From positions 62,001-126,000 of the forward strand of contig JBJMMD010000041.1 of assembly GCA_045804965.1 (NCBI GenBank): a DNA stretch of 64,000 nucleotides, in the 5' to 3' direction. The stretch comes from CAVTUU01 sp045804965. Its GTDB lineage: Bacteria; Chloroflexota; Chloroflexia; Thermomicrobiales; UBA6265. Shown in pieces: positions 35,938 through 45,384 of this stretch. A model generated the notes under the pieces. The model saw only the letters and a list, made by a program, of their open reading frames with translations, was not told the DNA's origin and did not search any database. Positions within the stretch are counted from its first letter, which is position 1, and each line of letters starts with the position of its first letter. The position numbers were made by a program, and so were the translations under genes.

Positions 35938-36762
35938 ATGACGTTGCGATTCATGCTATTGATCAAGAGCGATCCGCAAACAGAGGCCGGAGATCCGCCG
36001 GCTCAAACATTCATCGACGCGATCGGCGCTTACAACGACGAGCTGACGAAAGCGGGGACATTGGTCGATGCCGTCGGCTTTCAGCCAAGCGCGAAGGGCG
36101 CGATCCTTACCCTGAAAGATGGCGAGCGGATTCTGCAGAAAGGCCCGCTCGGCGACCCATTCAAGCTCAACGCCGGCTATTGGATCATCCAAGTGAGCTC
36201 GCGAGACGAAGCGATCGATTGGGCCAAGCGAGTCCCGTTTGCGGCAAGTCCGAGCGCGAGCGAACCAGGATGGACCGGAGAGATCGAGGTCCGGCAGATC
36301 TTCGATACCGACGAGTTCCCCGTCAGCGAGGAAGAATCGGGCTGGCGCGAGCAGGAAGAGGAGCTGCGGGCGCAACCGCCGACGCGAGATCCTTCACTCA
36401 AACGGTTCTTCTGCACAGTCAACGCCGATGCTAACTCGGAAGCGGGCGTCATGCCGGATGAAGATGGCATGGCCGAAATGGGTGCGTTCATCGGGGAAAT
36501 GGCTTCCAAAGGCGTCTTTCTGAGTGGCGACGGCCTGCATCCAACTTCGGAGGGCGCTCGCGTGACCTATCAAAAAGGCGTGCGGTCCGTCACCGACGGC
36601 CCCTTCATAGAGACGAAGGAATTATTCGCAGGCTACGCGCTGCTGCAGGCCAAGTCGCTCGACGAAGCGATCGAGTTCGGCGGGCGTTTCCTTGATGTCG
36701 ATGTTCCGCTGCGTGGCAACACCGAGGGTCAAACCGTGATTCGGGAAATCTTCGACGCTTGA
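35938..36762 (+). CDS. Tandem YCII/DGPF-domain protein
   Basis: A 274-residue protein with two YCII (DGPF) modules, each a ferredoxin-like fold. Module 1 (about 1-120): RFMLLIKSDP and KDGERILQKGPLGDP, a degenerate DGPF site. Module 2 (about 150-270): KRFFCTVNADANSEAG, YQKGVRSVTDGPFIETKELFAGY and QAKSLDEAIEFGGRF, with an intact DGPF motif. Related proteins are often linked to sigma-70 ECF genes, but none lies here. The ATG at 35938 has AGGAG only 2 nt away; TTG at 35944 has better spacing and gives MRFMLLIKS, the usual family start. Confidence 0.87.
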   Translation: MTLRFMLLIKSDPQTEAGDPPAQTFIDAIGAYNDELTKAGTLVDAVGFQPSAKGAILTLKDGERILQKGPLGDPFKLNAGYWIIQVSSRDEAIDWAKRVPFAASPSASEPGWTGEIEVRQIFDTDEFPVSEEESGWREQEEELRAQPPTRDPSLKRFFCTVNADANSEAGVMPDEDGMAEMGAFIGEMASKGVFLSGDGLHPTSEGARVTYQKGVRSVTDGPFIETKELFAGYALLQAKSLDEAIEFGGRFLDVDVPLRGNTEGQTVIREIFDA

Positions 36763-36822
36763 TGTCGTTCCGGTTGCCGCCATTCCCGTGGCTGGCGGCA
36801 ACCGGCAATTGGGAGTTGCACC

Positions 36823-37628
36823 ATGACCTCGAACGCGGTGGCGACGGGATATGCGCCCGTCAACGGGCTCAACATGTACTACGAAATTCATGGATCCGGG
36901 CGGCCGCTTGTCATGCTGCACGGTGCCTTCATGACTGTCGGGGCGATGGGCAGCCTTGTGTCAGGTCTGGCCGAGAGCCACCAAGTAATCGGGTTCGAGG
37001 CGCAAGGCCACAGGCACACCGCCGACATCGACCGTCCTTTGACTCACGAGCAATTAGCTGACGACGTGGCAGCCGCTCTGGCGCACCTCGAGATTGACCA
37101 GTCCGACGTCTTTGGCTATAGCATGGGCGGTGGTACTGGGCTCCAACTCGCGATCCGGCACCCCAAGTGGTGAGGAAGCTCGTCGTCGCTTCGTCCACGT
37201 ATAACAGCGCGGGAATGCATTCGGAAGCGCTTCCGGCATTCGAGGCGATCTCGCCGGAGATGTTCGAGGGCACGCCGGGGAATGCGGAGTATCTCCGCGT
37301 CGCGCCAAATCCGGATGACTTCCCAACGCTGGTTGAGAAGATCAAGGCGGCGAACCTTTCGCCACGGGATTGGCCGGCGAACGCGATCAAAGCGATCCAA
37401 GCCCCGACACTGATCATTGCCGGGGATTCGGACGGCGTGACACCCGAGCATCTCGTCGAAATGTTCCGGCTGCGGGGTGGCGGCGTGTTCGGCGATCTGG
37501 CCGGCCTGCCGGCATCGCAGCTTGCCATTCTTCCCGGCACGTCGCACATTGGAGTGCACGAGCGGGCAGACTGGATTGTCCCGATGATCACGGCGTTTCT
37601 CGACGCGCCCATGCCTGAGAGCGCTTGA
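36823..37628 (+). pseudogene. Alpha/beta hydrolase interrupted by a frameshift
   Basis: The first part (36823-37173) encodes 116 residues with GRPLVMLHGAFM, the oxyanion region, and the nucleophile elbow GYSMGGGTG. It stops at HPKW. The second part continues in another frame: LVVASSTYNSAGM, APTLIIAGDSDGVTPEHL (acid) and LPGTSHIGVH (histidine). One base added after 37167 would turn AAG-TGG-TGA into AAG-CTG-GTG and restore HPKLVRKLVVAS, the usual family wording. So either a single C was lost in the genome or in the assembly. All three catalytic residues are otherwise present. Upstream is the YCII gene. Confidence 0.88.
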
Positions 37629-37671
37629 GCCACGTCCACAGGTCAGTTTTCTCGTACCCTAACTGACCGAT

Positions 37672-37735
37672 GCGCCCGCGCGGGGCTAAAAGACCCCGCG
37701 CTTACCCCACGAAGCCGGCTGAAGGCCGGCTGGAA
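37672..37735 (+). repeat. REP-like double hairpin
   Basis: Two stem-loops: GCGCGGGGCTAAAAGACCCCGCGC, quoted here as stem GCGCGGGG/CCCCGCGC, then CTTACCCCACGAA and stem AGCCGGCT/GGCCGGCT. A nearly identical copy in the opposite orientation lies at 38797-38853, on the far side of the RAYT-like transposase. Confidence 0.75.
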
Positions 37736-37755
37736 ACGTGTGGGAAACGGATCCG

Positions 37756-38214
37756 TTAGGTGTTCTCGGCGGTTCCCCCGGTCGCGATGCGGTCGATGCA
37801 CGGAAACGCACCCAACTGCATGATAACTTGCAGGTCACTCATCTCAGACCACAGTTCCTGGACCTGCCCGTTCGAGATGCGGAAGATGAGGATGCCCGTC
37901 TCTTGCACGCGCTGGTCGGCTGCAGGAATGTCGAGGAGACCGCCCCGGTAAGTTGTCCAGCCCGAGTATCGAGCAACGGCCTTGTCATCGTCGGAAATGA
38001 CGTCGTGAACGGACCATTCAGGATCGGTGAAGGCGGCCAAGTACCAGCGAAGCCAGTTCCGGAAAGCGTCCCGCCCGTGGCTGTCGGGGCTTCCTCCCTG
38101 GCCGTGGGCGATGAAGTTCGTGCTGACGAGTTCATCGACAGCAGCAATGTCGCCCCGGGTGAACAGGTCAGTGAACCACCGGTCTACAATGTGTCGGTGC
38201 CGTCCATTGGTCAA
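37756..38214 (-). CDS. SnoaL-like / ester-cyclase-family protein
   Basis: A 152-residue NTF2-fold protein: NGRHRHIVDRWFTDLFTRGD opening helix, VDELVSTNFIAHGQGG, DAFRNWLRWYLAAFTDPEWS (typical of the SnoaL ester-cyclase group), and a final strand pair ILIFRISNGQVQELWSEMSD. Members cyclise polyketides or catalyse small isomerisations, though many are uncharacterised. The start is a TTG at 38214 with a strong AGGAGG 8 nt upstream; there is no better start. It lies between the inverted REP-like repeats together with the transposase gene. Confidence 0.85.
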   Translation of the reverse strand: MTNGRHRHIVDRWFTDLFTRGDIAAVDELVSTNFIAHGQGGSPDSHGRDAFRNWLRWYLAAFTDPEWSVHDVISDDDKAVARYSGWTTYRGGLLDIPAADQRVQETGILIFRISNGQVQELWSEMSDLQVIMQLGAFPCIDRIATGGTAENT

Positions 38215-38315
38215 GACTTGTCCTCCTGGTCCTCTTCATGGACTTAGCGACGCGGACTCTCCGAACACGATCACGATACCGGCCGAGCAGCGTGATCCAG
38301 GTTTGCTGACACGCC

Positions 38316-38774
38316 CTAGTCTCGCGAAGCCGCGCATGCGAGTTTGGCCCACGTTCGGTTAGCAGCGTGATGGGCGGGTTGATTGTTGACGTATTTGATG
38401 ACGTCGGGAAGGTTCTTTTCAGCAAAAGAGTGAACGCTGTATTCGTCTTGCCAGGCAAACGAATCCGATCGACCTGGCTGACATAATATGTTTAAGAATC
38501 GGCTGGATGATCCTTTCATGCTTCCGACTACTTTAGAGATCGAGACGCTGGGCGGAATCGAGATAACTACGTGGATGTGATTGGGCATTATACCGATAGC
38601 GTGAACAATCGCCCGGTGATCGTTGATTATTGCGCGTAATTCCTTCAGCAACCCGTCGTGATGTCGTTGATCGATCCAAGGCTCTCGGTTCTTTGTCGCC
38701 CAGACAAGGTGATAGAACGGACGCCAATACGGCGTGCCAATTCCTCCTGAACGGCCAGTCAAAAATTCGATCAT
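38316..38774 (-). mobile_element. REP-associated tyrosine transposase (RAYT), IS200/TnpA-like
   Basis: A 152-residue HUH/Y1 transposase. It begins with RPFYHLVWATKNREPW, the RAYT/TnpA opening strand; the metal-binding HUH pair is in MPNHIHVVISIPP (His66, His68) and the catalytic tyrosine in IKYVNNQPAHH (Tyr128). FAWQDEYSVHSFAEKNL matches the 'WQxGYxxFSVS' block of RAYTs. Length is normal for the family and the frame is intact. The ATG at 38774 lies only 22 nt from a REP-like hairpin repeat (38797-38853), as expected for a RAYT acting on REP hairpins. Confidence 0.85.
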
Positions 38775-38796
38775 CTCTTGCCGACCGAGCTTCGAG

Positions 38797-38853
38797 CCAG
38801 CCTTCAGCCGGCTTCGTGGGGTGAGCGCGGGGCCTCTTAGCCCCGCGCGGGCG
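38797..38853 (-). repeat. REP-like double hairpin, inverted copy
   Basis: The minus strand reads CGCCCGCGCGGGGCTAAGAG, then GCCCCGCGCTCACCCCACGA and AGCCGGCTGAAGGCTGG, nearly identical to 37672-37735 on the plus strand. It is directly upstream of the RAYT-like gene. Confidence 0.75.
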
Positions 38854-38888
38854 TAGGCAACCCTGTCTCTCAATTGCGCGGCCCGCTA

Positions 38889-40028
38889 TTACCTCTCAAT
38901 AACCCCTTCCAACGCCGCCATTAACCGTTCGAGGTCGTCGTGGTCGTTGTAGCCCTGGTAGGAGACGCGGGTCATGTGTTTGTCGTGCCAGGTCACGAGG
39001 GGAGCTTCGACCTTAAATTCGTCATACATATTGGCCTTAACGGCGATGGGATCATCGATGGGAATGGGACAGGAAATCATTTGTGCGAACCAATTAGGGG
39101 AATCAGGGGAAATCGGTTCGAGGCCGGTGAGGTCGGCGACGAAGCGGCGGGTCTCGCGTGCGAGCTCGTGACACTGGGCGCGAACCCGGTCCCATTGGTG
39201 CTGTTGTTGAAAATCGATCGCGGCGGGAACAGTGAGGAATGCGGCGATATCCCGGGTGCCCTGCCATTGGTTGCGAGAAACGAAGGTGGATTCCCCTTTC
39301 CAGCCCCAACTGATCGTGAGCGATTCGATCCACTCCTGGTGTTCGGGCCGGACGTGGAGAAAGCCCGCGCCTTTCGGGGCGCAAAGCCATTTGTGGCAAT
39401 TACCGGAGTAGATATCGGCGCCGAGGTCGGCAAGGTCCAACGGTATTTGGCCGGGCACGTGAGCGCCGTCGATCACGGTCAGGATCCCCGATTCGCGGGC
39501 GCGGGCGCAGATTTCCTTGACCGGCATTATGAGTGCCGTCGGCGAGGTGATGTGGCTGAGAAAGATCACTTTGGTGCGTGGGGTAACATCACTCCAGAAC
39601 GACTCGACGACGTCGGCGTGCGACGTCACCGGCAGGGGAATGTGGTGGCGGATGCATTGCGCGCCGGCCTTGCCGCACATCCAATCCCAGGTCATATCGA
39701 GGGCGCCGTATTCATGATCGGTGGTTAGAATTTCATCGCCCCGTTCGAGCGGAAGCGAACGGGCGATAACGTTGAGTCCCGAGGTAGCGTTCACGACGAA
39801 CGCGATATCAGTTGGTTCGGCGTTGAGATAGGAAGCAAGCTTGCCCCGGGCGTTGTCGAGGAGGTTTTCCGCCCGCCGGCCGAGAAATTCCACCGGCTGA
39901 CGTTCGAGCTCGACCTGCCAGCGTTGGTACTCCTCGAAAACGACCCGCGGACAAGCACCGTAGGAGCCATGATTCAGAAACACCACGTCCGGATCGATCA
40001 TGAAGAGATCGCGCAGATCATTGCTCAC
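38889..40028 (-). CDS. Aminotransferase class V-fold PLP enzyme (isopenicillin-N epimerase-like)
   Basis: A 379-residue fold-type I PLP enzyme. FLNHGSYGACPRVVFE near the start is diagnostic for the isopenicillin-N epimerase-like group, followed by NATSGLNVIARSL, TTDHEYGALDMTW, VIDGAHVPGQIPLDLADLGA (PLP Asp/His) and the Schiff-base lysine in SGNCHKWLCAPKG. FVSRNQWQGTRDIAAFL matches the family's dimer region. These proteins are often racemases, desulfurases or lyases; the substrate here is not known. It stands alone between the transposase region and the third importer. Confidence 0.88.
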   Translation of the reverse strand: MSNDLRDLFMIDPDVVFLNHGSYGACPRVVFEEYQRWQVELERQPVEFLGRRAENLLDNARGKLASYLNAEPTDIAFVVNATSGLNVIARSLPLERGDEILTTDHEYGALDMTWDWMCGKAGAQCIRHHIPLPVTSHADVVESFWSDVTPRTKVIFLSHITSPTALIMPVKEICARARESGILTVIDGAHVPGQIPLDLADLGADIYSGNCHKWLCAPKGAGFLHVRPEHQEWIESLTISWGWKGESTFVSRNQWQGTRDIAAFLTVPAAIDFQQQHQWDRVRAQCHELARETRRFVADLTGLEPISPDSPNWFAQMISCPIPIDDPIAVKANMYDEFKVEAPLVTWHDKHMTRVSYQGYNDHDDLERLMAALEGVIER

Positions 40029-40142
40029 CGTGCACGGGCTCCTTCACCAGTCGACCGGTCATGGGCATGTTGAGAGGGCCGGGGTGGATCAACCGCGGTT
40101 GAGCCACCCCGCACCAGGGATGACGAACGAGACCCGGGAGCG

Positions 40143-41957
40143 CTATCGGCTCGGCGCGTCCTTGCCGATATACAGGTCTTGAGGCACCGTGCTCATCGTC
40201 GCGTACCCTGGCCAATGCATGGCGGAGATGCCATTCTCATCGGGAGTCAGGAACTCTCCCTTCAACCAAGGCTTGATGAGCTGGACCGGCGTCTCGTGGT
40301 AGACGAAGACGCCGGGGACATCGCTGACGAGAATCTTTTCGACGTTTTGGAACATCTTGATGCGCTCAGCCGGATCGCCCAGATAGGCCGACGCATCGGC
40401 AAGGCCCTTATCGAAGTCGGCATTCGACCAGGAGTGGCGGCCGCCTGACTTCCAGACGCTGAGCATGTTCGTCGGATCGAAGAAATCCATCCCGTAGCTG
40501 ACATAGCCGAGCAGGATCTCGGTTGGCTTGGCCGTCAACGACGCCATGTATCCGGCTGAGTCCTTCACCACCAGCTCAACGTCGATATTCAAGTTCTGCT
40601 TGATCATTGATGCGAGAGCGCCGGCGACGGTCTTATCAAGCGGGTTCGGTGCCCGCAACCACATTTGCTGTTTCGGGAAGCCCTTACCATCCTGGAAGCC
40701 GGCTTCGGCCAAAAGCGACTTGCCCTTTTCTGGGTCGTACGCCTGAATGTCTTTCAGTCCGTCGCGATTCGAAGCAGGAAAGCCAGGGGCGAGCCAGGAA
40801 TAAGCTGGAGTGCCACCAGGGCCGAGCACCTGCTTTTGAAGCGTGTCGCGATCGATCGCGTGACTCCAGGCTTGTCGAACCTTGAGATCTTTGAAAGGAT
40901 CCTTGGTCACGTCGAAAAAGATGTAAAAGGTCCGGAAGTCCCCGACGCCGGAATGAATCTCCTTTGCCTTTTCGGGATCGCTTTGCATAACGGTGAGATC
41001 GGATGGCGCAGGTTTGTTCTGGAAATCGACCTCGTCGTTCTCGTACATTTGGAAGTACGTGTCGGGTGAAGCAAGCTTGATTTGAATCTTGTTGACGGGC
41101 ACCTTCAGCGTGCCGTCGTACTTCTCGTTCTTGGTGTAGATAATCTCCTGCTGCAGCGTCCACTCGGACAAGATGAACGGCCCGCTCGAAACCGCAGTTT
41201 CTGGCTTTGTGTTGTAGAGCGGTCCCGTCGATTCAAGGGCGGCCTTTGAGAGCGGGTTCGAATAGAGCAGCATCGCCGGCAGGTACGGTGCGGGAACTTG
41301 TGTCTCGAAAATCAACTCGTAATCGTCCGCGCCCTTTTTGACGCCAAGTTCTTCAAGGGGGATCTTGCCCGCAATCGCGTCGTCCCAACCTTTGATCACG
41401 CCCTGGAAGTACCAGGTGAAGTCCCAGGCGTGCTGAGGATCGGCGCCATACTGGAGTGTCTTCACCCAGTCATTCGCGGTGACCGGGTTTCCATCACTCC
41501 AGACCATGCCCTGGCGAATCTTGAACGTCCAAGTCTTGCCGTCTTTGCTGCCGCTCCACGATTCAGCCGCGGCGGGCTGGAGCTCGAAATTTTTGTCTAA
41601 GCGGACGAGCGGTTCGCTGAAGAGGTCGGATGCGGCGTCTGAAGGCCGCGTATAGACCGACTCGTAGAAGTCGAGCACTTTTGCGGTTTCGACGTTATCT
41701 GGCGCAATGTAGACCTGTGACTCCGGCGCCGCCGCATCCGCGGGAAGCTCCTGCAATGCGTTGAGCAACGGATTGAACGAGTGGTAACCCCGAGCGGCCG
41801 CCGCCGGAATCAGTCGAGCGCCAGCTACTGCCGCCGCAGTGGCGCCTGCCGCGCCCTTCAGCACTTTACGTCGATCGATCGAAGTCGAAGTGCGCTTCGC
41901 TTCATCGTCTTTCGGAGAATCGTCGAAACGCGCGCGTATATCCACGTCCATCGCCAT
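40143..41957 (-). CDS. ABC transporter substrate-binding protein, SBP_bac_5 family
   Basis: A 604-residue exported receptor with a twin-arginine-like leader (SIDRRKVLKGAAGATAAAVA). It has the normal lobe order: FSEPLVRLDKNFELQPAAAE, WTFKIRQGMVWSDGNPVTAN (lobe I), SSGPFILSEW, then VRQAWSHAIDRDTLQKQVLG (lobe II) and SLLAEAGFQDGKGFP. GGGAG lies 7 nt before the ATG. It is third in an operon after the two permease genes, with no ATPase in the cluster. The ligand may be a peptide or a sugar. Confidence 0.92.
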   Translation of the reverse strand: MAMDVDIRARFDDSPKDDEAKRTSTSIDRRKVLKGAAGATAAAVAGARLIPAAAARGYHSFNPLLNALQELPADAAAPESQVYIAPDNVETAKVLDFYESVYTRPSDAASDLFSEPLVRLDKNFELQPAAAESWSGSKDGKTWTFKIRQGMVWSDGNPVTANDWVKTLQYGADPQHAWDFTWYFQGVIKGWDDAIAGKIPLEELGVKKGADDYELIFETQVPAPYLPAMLLYSNPLSKAALESTGPLYNTKPETAVSSGPFILSEWTLQQEIIYTKNEKYDGTLKVPVNKIQIKLASPDTYFQMYENDEVDFQNKPAPSDLTVMQSDPEKAKEIHSGVGDFRTFYIFFDVTKDPFKDLKVRQAWSHAIDRDTLQKQVLGPGGTPAYSWLAPGFPASNRDGLKDIQAYDPEKGKSLLAEAGFQDGKGFPKQQMWLRAPNPLDKTVAGALASMIKQNLNIDVELVVKDSAGYMASLTAKPTEILLGYVSYGMDFFDPTNMLSVWKSGGRHSWSNADFDKGLADASAYLGDPAERIKMFQNVEKILVSDVPGVFVYHETPVQLIKPWLKGEFLTPDENGISAMHWPGYATMSTVPQDLYIGKDAPSR

Positions 41958-42020
41958 CGGATCACTCCCTTCGATTGTTCATCTCGCCCTGTGAATTAGA
42001 ACGAGATCGTCTGGACAGCC

Positions 42021-42941
42021 CTAATTCTGGCGCGGATCAAGGGCGTCCCGCAAGCCATCGCCGAGAAATGCGAACCCGAGAACGGCGAGCGCAATCGCCG
42101 CAGCCGGGAAGAACCCCAAATACCAGTACACCTCGATGGATTGGCGGCTATCCGCCACCATCTTACCAAGACTCGGCACAGGTTCATTGATACCTACGCC
42201 GAGGAAGCTCAATCCGGCTTCGGCAAAAATCGCGGTCGGCACCGCCAAGGTCACCGCGATGATTAACGGCGCAAGCGCGTTCGGCAGGAGATGACGAACC
42301 GCGATCGCGAATTCACTCGCTCCGATGCTCCGCGCGGCCGTCACGTATTCCTGTTCCCTCAGGACAAGGATTTGCGCGCGCATCAGGCGACAGAGCCCGA
42401 CCCACGTCGTCACACCGATGACGATGACGACATTCAAGATTTGATTGCCGAAGACTGAACTCATGAAGCCGCTGTTGACCACCGAGATCAGGAAGATGGC
42501 GAAGAGAATTCCAGGCATCGCGGTCATGACTTCGACGATGCGCAGGACGATGAAGTCAGTTGTCCCTCCGCGTAGTCCAGCCGCGAGTCCGAGTGGCAAT
42601 CCGATCAGGCAAGAAACGAGTACCGCCGCGAAACCGACGATCAGCGATGTCCTGATGCCGTAAATGACCCGGCTGAGATAGTCGTGCCCGATCTGGTCAG
42701 TCCCCATCGGATGCGACCAGCTTGGGAACTGGTTGGCGTTCATGAGATTGGCATAGTCGTAAGGTGTTGGCGCAATCACCGGAGCGAGTATCGCAACCAA
42801 CAAAAGGGCGAGCGTAATGATGGCGCCGATGACGGCCAGTCGTCGCCTCATGAAGCGACGGCGCGCCAATTCAAAATTCGTACGGGTTCGCCGCTCGGTT
42901 CGCTTTAACGCGGTGCCCGTAGCGACAGTTTGCGCTTCCAT
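42021..42941 (-). CDS. ABC transporter permease, DppC-like
   Basis: A 306-residue permease of normal size: an Arg-rich cytoplasmic N-terminus, first helix LAVIGAIITLALLLVAILAP, external HPMGTDQIGHDYLSRVIYGI (the family site GTDxxGRD has H in place of the usual R here), coupling loop EQEYVTAARSIGASE and GDGLRDALDPRQN at the end. It begins 2 nt after the DppB-like stop codon. Confidence 0.93.
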   Translation of the reverse strand: MEAQTVATGTALKRTERRTRTNFELARRRFMRRRLAVIGAIITLALLLVAILAPVIAPTPYDYANLMNANQFPSWSHPMGTDQIGHDYLSRVIYGIRTSLIVGFAAVLVSCLIGLPLGLAAGLRGGTTDFIVLRIVEVMTAMPGILFAIFLISVVNSGFMSSVFGNQILNVVIVIGVTTWVGLCRLMRAQILVLREQEYVTAARSIGASEFAIAVRHLLPNALAPLIIAVTLAVPTAIFAEAGLSFLGVGINEPVPSLGKMVADSRQSIEVYWYLGFFPAAAIALAVLGFAFLGDGLRDALDPRQN

Positions 42942-42943
42942 TG

Positions 42944-43885
42944 CTAAGGGCCGCCCCGCGATGAACCGTAGAGTCGGACACGCGGATCGAGCAATGTGTA
43001 GAGCAGATCAGTGAAGAGAAAAGTGAGGCCCCAGAGAAATGCGACGAGCAGCGTTAGGGCCAGGATCATCGGGTAGTCGCGCGTGAGCGTGCTGGTCACA
43101 AAGAACCTGCCGAGACCTGGGACCCGAAACACTGACTCGATGAAGATCGAGCCCGTAAGAATGTTCGGAATTTCGGGAAGGAGAACTGTCACACAAGGAA
43201 TGAGCGCATTGCGGATCGCGTGCCGGATCAAAACCGATCGTTCCGTGAGTCCTTTCGCTCTCGCGGTACGGACATAGTCTGCTCCGAGAACTTCGAGGAG
43301 GCTGACGCGCGTGAAGCGCGCAACGAGACCCATCGGGGCAAGACAATAAGCAATGACCGGCATCACGTAGTTCTTCGGCGAGCCCCATCCACCAGTTGGC
43401 AGAAGGTCGAAACGGACGCTGAACAAGAGAATCAACCAGGTCGCGATCACGAAATTCGGTACCGTGAGTCCGAGGGTCGCAACAGTGGTGACGAAGTAGT
43501 CGACCGGAGAATTCTGCTTGACGGCGGCGATGAAGCCGAGGAGGCTTCCCAGGGTGTAGGCGATGATGATCGTCGGGATGCCGATCTTAATCGTCACCGG
43601 CCAAGCACGCGCTATGAGACCAGTCACTGTCTCGGTCGGACTTTGAAACGGGACGCCGAAATCGCCGTGCAGCGCATGCCAGATATAGCGGACATACTGT
43701 TCAGGAATCGACTTGTCGAGGCCGTATTTCTTGAGCTGGGCCTCGCGGGTTGCCGCGGGCAACCGGCGCTCGCCCTTGTCAAATGGACCGCCAGGGACGG
43801 CATGCATCAGTAAGAACGCGATCAGGGAGACGGCGAAGAGGACGAAAACAAGGCTCGCAATGCGACCGGCGATGTAACGTGCCAT
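42944..43885 (-). CDS. ABC transporter permease, DppB-like
   Basis: A 313-residue permease: MARYIAGRIASLVFVLFAVS first helix, LLMHAVPGGPFDKGERRL (the PGGP variant of the usual PGDP, common in OppB), KYGLDKSIPEQYVRY, the coupling loop GADYVRTARAKGLTERSV, and DLLYTLLDPRVRLYG at the end. First gene of the importer operon DppB-DppC-binding protein. Confidence 0.93.
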   Translation of the reverse strand: MARYIAGRIASLVFVLFAVSLIAFLLMHAVPGGPFDKGERRLPAATREAQLKKYGLDKSIPEQYVRYIWHALHGDFGVPFQSPTETVTGLIARAWPVTIKIGIPTIIIAYTLGSLLGFIAAVKQNSPVDYFVTTVATLGLTVPNFVIATWLILLFSVRFDLLPTGGWGSPKNYVMPVIAYCLAPMGLVARFTRVSLLEVLGADYVRTARAKGLTERSVLIRHAIRNALIPCVTVLLPEIPNILTGSIFIESVFRVPGLGRFFVTSTLTRDYPMILALTLLVAFLWGLTFLFTDLLYTLLDPRVRLYGSSRGGP

Positions 43886-44026
43886 AAGCCGCCTACTTGT
43901 GCCCGGAACGTCGAGCGCCGCCGCGACCGATCTGCGCGCCGCCCGACGCGCTCCAGCGCGAAATCCATTCGTTCATGTGAGCGGGGATTCTACCATGACG
44001 ACTGCGCTCAAACCTGGGGAGGCCAC

Positions 44027-44806
44027 ATGCGCCACGTTGAAGAAGGCCGTCCAATCGCGCTCATCACCGGCGCGAGCCGTCGCCGCGGGATCGGCGCGGC
44101 GATAAGCCGGGCGCTGGCCGAACGTGGCCATGACATCGCCTTCACGCATTGGCAACCCTATGACCGGGACATGAAAAGCGCAGATGAAGACGGGCCGCAG
44201 GCGCTTGCCCAAGAGTTAGCGGCATATTCGGCCCGCGTTTCGTCGATTGAGATCGATCTGTCGGAGGGGGCTGCAGCATCGAGATTGTTTGATCAGGTCG
44301 AAACTGAGCTTGGCTTCCCGAGGGTGCTCGTCAACAACGCGGCCTTTTCGAGGCACGGTGGTTACCAAACGCTTGACGCCGCGACGCTTGATGCTCATTA
44401 CGCGGTCAATGTGCGAGCGACAGCACTCCTAAGCGTCGAATTCGCCCGCCGCTGGACGGGAGGTCTGGGCGGGCGGATCATCAATTTGACGTCTGGGCAG
44501 TCGCTGGGTCCTATGCCCAACGAGCTGGCGTACGTGGCATCGAAAGGCGCGATCGAGGCGTTGACGCTTTCACTCTCGGCCGGTGTCGCACCGCTCGGGA
44601 TCACGGTCAATGCCGTCAATCCTGGTCCGACCGACACGGGCTGGATGACGCCGCAGCTCAAAGAAGCGCTGTTGCCGATGTTCCCGTTTGGCCGCATCGG
44701 CGAGGCAGCCGACGCGGCGCGACTCGTCGCCTTTCTCGCCAGCCCAGACGCGGCATGGATCACCGGTCAGATCCTGCATTCAGAGGGCGGCTTTCTCCGT
44801 TCGTGA
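44027..44806 (+). CDS. Short-chain dehydrogenase/reductase (SDR)
   Basis: A 259-residue classical SDR: cofactor motif ITGASRRRGIGAAIS (TGxxxGIG with two extra residues), LVNNAAFSRHG, the active-site Ser in IINLTSGQS and YVASKGAIEA with Tyr-x3-Lys, and VNAVNPGPTDTGWM. The TGASRRRGIG form is usual in the 3-oxoacyl-ACP-reductase-like group. GGGAGG lies 4 nt before the ATG. It opens the plus-strand region that includes the F420 genes, but the link is not certain. Confidence 0.88.
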   Translation: MRHVEEGRPIALITGASRRRGIGAAISRALAERGHDIAFTHWQPYDRDMKSADEDGPQALAQELAAYSARVSSIEIDLSEGAAASRLFDQVETELGFPRVLVNNAAFSRHGGYQTLDAATLDAHYAVNVRATALLSVEFARRWTGGLGGRIINLTSGQSLGPMPNELAYVASKGAIEALTLSLSAGVAPLGITVNAVNPGPTDTGWMTPQLKEALLPMFPFGRIGEAADAARLVAFLASPDAAWITGQILHSEGGFLRS

Positions 44807-44910
44807 TGAAGCGCATAGATCGTCTTGGCAGCATGCTCAATTCATGGTTTCATTTGGGAAGTATTGGCCCGAGATTTGGGCTGCCGTGATGTGAAAGGGC
44901 ACACAGAAGC

Positions 44911-45321
44911 GTGGCGATCGATCCGAAGATACGAGCATTTCTCGAAGAGAGACGATTCGCGGTGCTGGCGACGATCAACTCGGATGCCACGATTCAGCAA
45001 ACCGTGATGTGGTTTCAGCTCCAAGGCGACCGAATCATGATGAACACGGCTCGCGGCCGAGTCAAGGATCGCAATCTGCTGAGCAACCGCAACATTTCCA
45101 TCTGTGTCGAGGACGACTACCGCTACGTCACGATCAAAGGTACGGCCGAGCTCAATGAAGATCCGGAGCAGGGACAGGCCGACATCAAGGCGCTCGCGAC
45201 TCGCTATGAAGGAGCGGAGAAAGCCGAACAGATGGTGCCAGAGGCGTTCGGCAAACAGCATCGCGTGTCCATCTACCTACCGCTAGAAAAGGTTGACGCG
45301 CACGGTTTCGACGGCGATTAA
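44911..45321 (+). CDS. Split-barrel FMN/F420-binding (PPOX-class) protein
   Basis: A 136-residue pyridoxamine-phosphate-oxidase-like split barrel: FLEERRFAVLATINSDATIQ opening strand, TVMWFQLQGDRIMMNTARGR, KDRNLLSNRNISICVEDDYR and a final strand at YVTIKGTAELNEDP. PPOX-class proteins of this size in F420-making bacteria often use F420 to reduce substrates. The start is GTG at 44911. It lies 217 nt before cofD, which supports an F420 link, though FMN or heme binding is possible. Confidence 0.85.
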   Translation: MAIDPKIRAFLEERRFAVLATINSDATIQQTVMWFQLQGDRIMMNTARGRVKDRNLLSNRNISICVEDDYRYVTIKGTAELNEDPEQGQADIKALATRYEGAEKAEQMVPEAFGKQHRVSIYLPLEKVDAHGFDGD

Positions 45322-45384
45322 AGGACGCACGAATCGATCGTCCAGGGTGATGTTTCTGCCGTAATCCTGCGGGAGGTTTCCACC

